Assembly: GCA_900762245.1 (NCBI GenBank)
Contig: CAAFFR010000027.1
Coordinates: forward strand, 1-17,612
From: an uncultured Oscillospiraceae bacterium
GTDB lineage: Bacteria > Bacillota_A > Clostridia > Oscillospirales > Oscillospiraceae
DNA length: 17,612 nucleotides
Direction of reading: 5' to 3'
The notes beneath the pieces were generated by a model. The model saw nothing but the letters and a program-made list of their open reading frames with translations. It was not told the origin of the DNA and searched no databases. Positions 14,967 through 17,612 of the stretch are shown piece after piece. Each line of letters begins with the position of its first letter. Position 1 is the stretch's first letter. Both the position numbers and the translations under genes were made by a program.

Positions 14967-15037
14967 CAGTTGACAGTTGACAATGGATAATGAACAGTTA
15001 TAATGAATAAAAATTGTCCGCTGTCCACTGTCAATTG
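14967..15037. repeat. Imperfect inverted repeat (family E) carrying a promoter
   Basis: A 71-bp element whose left end CAGTTGACAGTTGACA matches, imperfectly, the complement of its right end (CAATTGACAGTGGACAG). It holds the -35 and -10 boxes for the TraX gene and ends at its ribosome binding site. The arms look like a decayed miniature mobile element; other copies would be needed to prove that. Confidence 0.55.
14977..15004 (+). promoter_or_regulatory. Promoter of the TraX-family gene, inside repeat E
   Basis: TTGACA (14977-14982) and TATAAT (14999-15004) are both perfect consensus hexamers with a 16-nt spacer. The predicted start near 15011 gives a leader of under 40 nt to the ATG at 15048. 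A second TTGACA at 14970-14975 is too far from the -10. Confidence 0.82.
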
Positions 15038-15047
15038 AGGGTTCCTT

Positions 15048-15722
15048 ATGTCGATTAACATACAAAAACAAACCGGCCTCACCGGCAATCAGCTGAAGAT
15101 CCTTGCAATGATCGCCATGACCTGCGACCATGTGGGGCTGCAGCTGTTCCCGCAGGCGGTATGGCTGCGCTGGATCGGCCGTCTGGCCCTGCCCATTTAC
15201 GCCTACATGATCGCAGAGGGCTGCCGCCATACCCGTAACCGAAAGCGCTACCTGCTGCGCCTTGTTTCCATGGCGGCGCTGTGTCAGGCGGTGTACTTCT
15301 TCGCCATGGGGTCGCTGTACCAGTGTATCTTAGTGACCTTTTCTCTGTCAGTGGCCTTGATCTGGCTGGCGGAACTGTCGGAAAACGGCAGACCCTGGCT
15401 GCTGCTTGGCGGTATGGCAGGCGTGTTTTTCCTCTGTATGGTCCTGCCGGATCTGTGGAAGGGCACGGATTTTACCATCGATTATGGCCTCAGCGGTGTG
15501 CTGCTGCCCCTGTTCATCTATTTCGGCGGAACGAGGGGAATGCTGGCGGGTATGGTCATTCTGGCCCTGAACTATGGCGGAAACCAGTGGCTGTCTTTTG
15601 CTGCGGTACCGCTGCTGCTCCTTTACAATGGACAACGGGGTACTGCCAATATCGGCAAGCTGTTCTACTGGTACTACCCGCTGCATCTGGCGGTCATTTA
15701 CGGCCTTAGTCTGATCATTTGA
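15048..15722 (+). CDS. TraX family membrane protein
   Basis: A 224-residue, strongly hydrophobic protein with about seven to eight predicted membrane segments and a short polar N-terminus. MIAMTCDHVGLQLFP (about 21-35) and the WLRWIGRLALPIYAYMIAEG stretch with its Arg-rich follow-up (CRHTRNRKRYLLRL) are typical of the TraX family. In the F plasmid, TraX is needed to N-acetylate pilin; chromosomal homologues in Firmicutes are common and their role is unknown, so no conjugation role should be read into this one. No other conjugation genes are nearby. The ATG at 15048 follows GAGGG with a 6-nt gap. It is monocistronic and convergent with the minus-strand acetyltransferase; element D between them may end its transcript. 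Confidence 0.9.
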   Translation: MSINIQKQTGLTGNQLKILAMIAMTCDHVGLQLFPQAVWLRWIGRLALPIYAYMIAEGCRHTRNRKRYLLRLVSMAALCQAVYFFAMGSLYQCILVTFSLSVALIWLAELSENGRPWLLLGGMAGVFFLCMVLPDLWKGTDFTIDYGLSGVLLPLFIYFGGTRGMLAGMVILALNYGGNQWLSFAAVPLLLLYNGQRGTANIGKLFYWYYPLHLAVIYGLSLII

Positions 15723-15732
15723 GGAATATTGT

Positions 15733-15920
15733 AGGGCGGGCATATATGCCAATGTCATTCTGTTAACAGGATTGAAGGGTGCGGATATATCCGCAGCGGG
15801 CAGTTTCGATCATTGGGCGTTTGGTTTATACGCTCAGTTTTCGGAGGTTCCCGGTTGAGATATATCTCAACCCTGCATCGGGCTTTTTAACGTAATGACG
15901 TTGGCATATATGCCCGCCCT
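15733..15920. repeat. 188-bp element D with 27-bp terminal inverted repeats
   Basis: Ends 15733-15759 and 15894-15920 are complementary with one mismatch (AGGGCGGGCATATATGCC at the left). Inside are four perfect palindromes centred on ATATAT: GGCATATATGCC (15739-15750 and 15903-15914), TGCGGATATATCCGCA (15780-15795) and GGTTGAGATATATCTCAACC (15853-15872), plus CTGTTAACAG (15760-15769). A CCCG...CGGGCTTTTT arrangement around the third palindrome could stop the TraX transcript. It fills nearly all of the gap between two convergent genes and looks like a MITE; no clear target duplication is seen. Confidence 0.88.
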
Positions 15921-15934
15921 GCGTTTTTATTTCC

Positions 15935-16693
15935 TTAGTCGAAAGCAAATCCAAAATAGGCTGGGACCACAGCATCCTCCTGCAGGGGATACAGCATAGC
16001 AAAGGGCGTTTCCGTACCCGGGGTGCGGAAATGTCCTTTTTTGCATTCCAGGGCCTTCACAATCCCCGGTGCGGCGGAAGCATCTCCCAGCAGCTCCATG
16101 CCGTGGAGGGTATCGCCATCGGTGTAAGCCGCCAGCAGAAAACCTTCCCCGGTGTAAAACTGAGCCTGCTGAGAAAGAAAACGGAGGTTTTCCTTCTCCT
16201 GCACCACACTGTTTCCCGGGAGAAATTCCCGCCGCAAAGCGGCATATTCCTCCGGCCCAATGGCACGAATGGGAAGCGCCGTTTCTCCGGCACCGCAGGA
16301 AAATTCTGATAGGGTGGTGGCATCCCGGTAGCCCAGCTTCCGGTACATCTCCCGCAAACCTTCCCCGGCAGGCACCAGCAGCACGGCGGTATAGCCTTCT
16401 TTTTGCAAACAGGCGTGGGTATCTGCCAACAGCCTGGGGCACAGCCCCCGGCCCCGGTGGTCCGGGTGGGTCAGGACGGCGTAGACATAGGCTTGTTTTT
16501 GTTCGCCGCATTGGCAGTCAAACCAGCAAAGGGAAGCGGTGATCTGCCCGTTTTCCACGATACAGCGACACCGATCGGCAGAAAATCCGTATTCCAGAAA
16601 CAGCTCCCAGAAGCCGTCATAGTCTCCGAAAATCCGTTTCCAAAGCCCGAGAAGTTCCGGCAGCTGGTGCGCGGAGGGATACTCAAAGGTCAT
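15935..16693 (-). CDS. GNAT family N-acetyltransferase
   Basis: A 252-residue protein. Residues about 8-125 form a GNAT domain: YVYAVLTHPDHRGRGLCPRLL (69-89) is the acetyl-CoA-binding motif A, followed by AVLLVPAGEGLREMYRKLGYR (103-123), the motif B region where the conserved Tyr lies. The C-terminal half (PIRAIGPEEYAALRREFLPG onward) may be a second, degenerate acyltransferase-like domain, as in other two-domain GNAT proteins. The substrate cannot be inferred. The start at 16693 is set by GGAGGATCTGTATG, where the site lies within the end of the upstream gene and the two frames overlap by 11 bp, so expression is coupled. A longer frame to 16729 has no ribosome binding site. Confidence 0.9.
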   Translation of the reverse strand: MTFEYPSAHQLPELLGLWKRIFGDYDGFWELFLEYGFSADRCRCIVENGQITASLCWFDCQCGEQKQAYVYAVLTHPDHRGRGLCPRLLADTHACLQKEGYTAVLLVPAGEGLREMYRKLGYRDATTLSEFSCGAGETALPIRAIGPEEYAALRREFLPGNSVVQEKENLRFLSQQAQFYTGEGFLLAAYTDGDTLHGMELLGDASAAPGIVKALECKKGHFRTPGTETPFAMLYPLQEDAVVPAYFGFAFD

Positions 16694-17594
16694 ACAGATC
16701 CTCCGACAACGTTGCCTGATATTTTTCAATCAGGTGGTGGGGATTGTAGCTGAGCTTGGCTTTGCGCAGGCCTTCCAGCCCCATGTCATCCTCCCGGTCC
16801 AGATAGGCGGCATCGGGGTGTTTCAGCCGCAGATACCGGGCAAATTCCTGATTGACGGCGGTATAGGCACCGTCCACATCTTCCCGGGCTTTTTCAAAGT
16901 GGATGTCGAAGGTATCCGGTGCCATCCGGCTGCCCATGGTAACGGCGAGGACTTCACCGCCATCCATCAGCAGGATGCCCTCCATGCCCAGAGGGGCGTA
17001 ATTCCGGCAGGCACGGGCCAGTGCCAGATTTTCCAGCATGTAGTCGCCTTCCGGGTCTTCTCTCATGCGCTTGCGGTACCAGTCGTTGATCATATGCTGG
17101 GCAAGGGGCATATTGCACACCGTCAGAGGCACCACCTCGTAATTGGGGTGATCTGCACGGAACCGGTTGACATGGTTCCGTTTTTTCTGGAATTTCCTGC
17201 CCTTCAGGTCCGCCAGATCGTCCACAGCATAGACATAGTCAAAGCCGTCCCGGCTGGAACGGATCATAAACTGATCCGGGAACCATTCCTCCAGTTCTGC
17301 CTTATCTGCCTCAGTCAGACCGGTGAGACGGCAGGGAATGCCACGCTCCCTGGCATCCAGCAAAATCTCCTCCAGCACTGCACGGCGGTCGCCGTTTCCG
17401 ATAGGGTAGGGGTAGACGCTCCGGCCATAGTAATGGGAGAAAAAGGCCACGCAGCCGTGTAAAAAGGCCACCTGCTGCCGTCCCCACAGAAAGAGGTTGG
17501 CAAAAGAATACTCACAGCCCCGGGGTGGGCAGTCGAAGAGAATCTGCTCATATTCCTCTTTCTGAGAAAAGGTCAATCTCTGAAAATCGATCAT
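16683..17594 (-). CDS. DUF2156 / phosphatidylglycerol lysyltransferase C-terminal-domain protein
   Basis: A 303-residue protein resembling the stand-alone LPG_synthase_C (DUF2156) group, itself a double-GNAT fold that in MprF transfers an aminoacyl group from tRNA to phosphatidylglycerol. Typical stretches are CEYSFANLFLWG near the N-terminus, FDYVYAVDDLADLKGRKFQKKRNHVNRF (about 118-145), GGEVLAVTMGSRM, FEKAREDVDGAYTAVNQEFARYL and YLDREDDMGLEGLRKAKLSYNP near the end. It lacks the membrane domain of MprF, so it is likely soluble; its true acceptor is unknown. The ATG at 17594 follows AAAGGATG with a 9-nt gap. It is translationally coupled to the GNAT gene. The promoter lies outside the window; 17595-17612 holds only the ribosome binding site. 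Confidence 0.88.
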   Translation of the reverse strand: MIDFQRLTFSQKEEYEQILFDCPPRGCEYSFANLFLWGRQQVAFLHGCVAFFSHYYGRSVYPYPIGNGDRRAVLEEILLDARERGIPCRLTGLTEADKAELEEWFPDQFMIRSSRDGFDYVYAVDDLADLKGRKFQKKRNHVNRFRADHPNYEVVPLTVCNMPLAQHMINDWYRKRMREDPEGDYMLENLALARACRNYAPLGMEGILLMDGGEVLAVTMGSRMAPDTFDIHFEKAREDVDGAYTAVNQEFARYLRLKHPDAAYLDREDDMGLEGLRKAKLSYNPHHLIEKYQATLSEDLYDL

Positions 17595-17612
17595 AAAATC
17601 ACATCCTTTGGT

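Noticed and set aside
14955..15230. Minus-strand 91-codon frame overlapping the TraX start
   Set aside because: It is antisense to the TraX gene and repeat E, with no start signal or recognisable domain.
15048..15722. Integrated conjugative element suggested by a TraX-family gene
   Set aside because: No relaxase, coupling protein, type IV secretion, integrase or attachment site is present; chromosomal TraX homologues are common in Firmicutes.

Overview
The window looks like a chromosomal segment from a GC-rich gut member of the Clostridia, probably the Oscillospiraceae/Ruminococcaceae. This is inferred from the Firmicutes-type one-piece PurL, the split ATIC enzymes, strong AGGAGG ribosome binding sites, extended -10 promoters and the palindromic intergenic repeats. 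I could not run a taxonomic search.

The core (1997-14435, minus strand) is one long de novo purine operon, transcribed right to left: purE, purC, purF, purM, purN, purO, purH (AICAR transformylase only), purD, purL. Together these cover every step from PRPP to IMP except adenylosuccinate lyase (PurB); PurK is also absent. Transcription starts at an extended -10 promoter (14407-14435) and runs through a leader I recognise as a ZTP (pfl) riboswitch. Its 3' conserved element overlaps an intrinsic terminator ahead of purE. A 16-bp-stem terminator (1945-1981) closes the operon after purL. Two enzymes are unusual. PurF lacks the N-terminal glutaminase cysteine. The bifunctional PurH is replaced by a free AICAR transformylase plus a PurO-type IMP cyclohydrolase.

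Left of the operon (138-1700, minus) is an AbgT-family p-aminobenzoyl-glutamate type transporter with its own consensus promoter. The link to purine synthesis may be folate: PurN and PurH use 10-formyl-THF, and ZTP signals its shortage.

Right of the operon is an 800-base stretch without a clear gene (14244-15047). It holds the purE leader, further candidate promoters, a possible small-RNA or leader-peptide unit ending in a 20-bp hairpin, and a repeat carrying a perfect consensus promoter for a TraX-family membrane protein (15048-15722, plus). Convergent to that is a minus-strand pair with an 11-bp overlap: a DUF2156/LPG-synthase-C-type protein and a GNAT acetyltransferase.

The most striking feature is between the genes. 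Every gene that does not overlap its downstream neighbour is followed, 4-18 nt after its stop codon, by a palindromic structure. At least five unrelated repeat families or hairpins fill these slots: family A four times, B twice, and C and D once each, plus simple hairpins. In family B, and within family D, hairpin position is kept while stem sequence changes, which suggests selection on structure.
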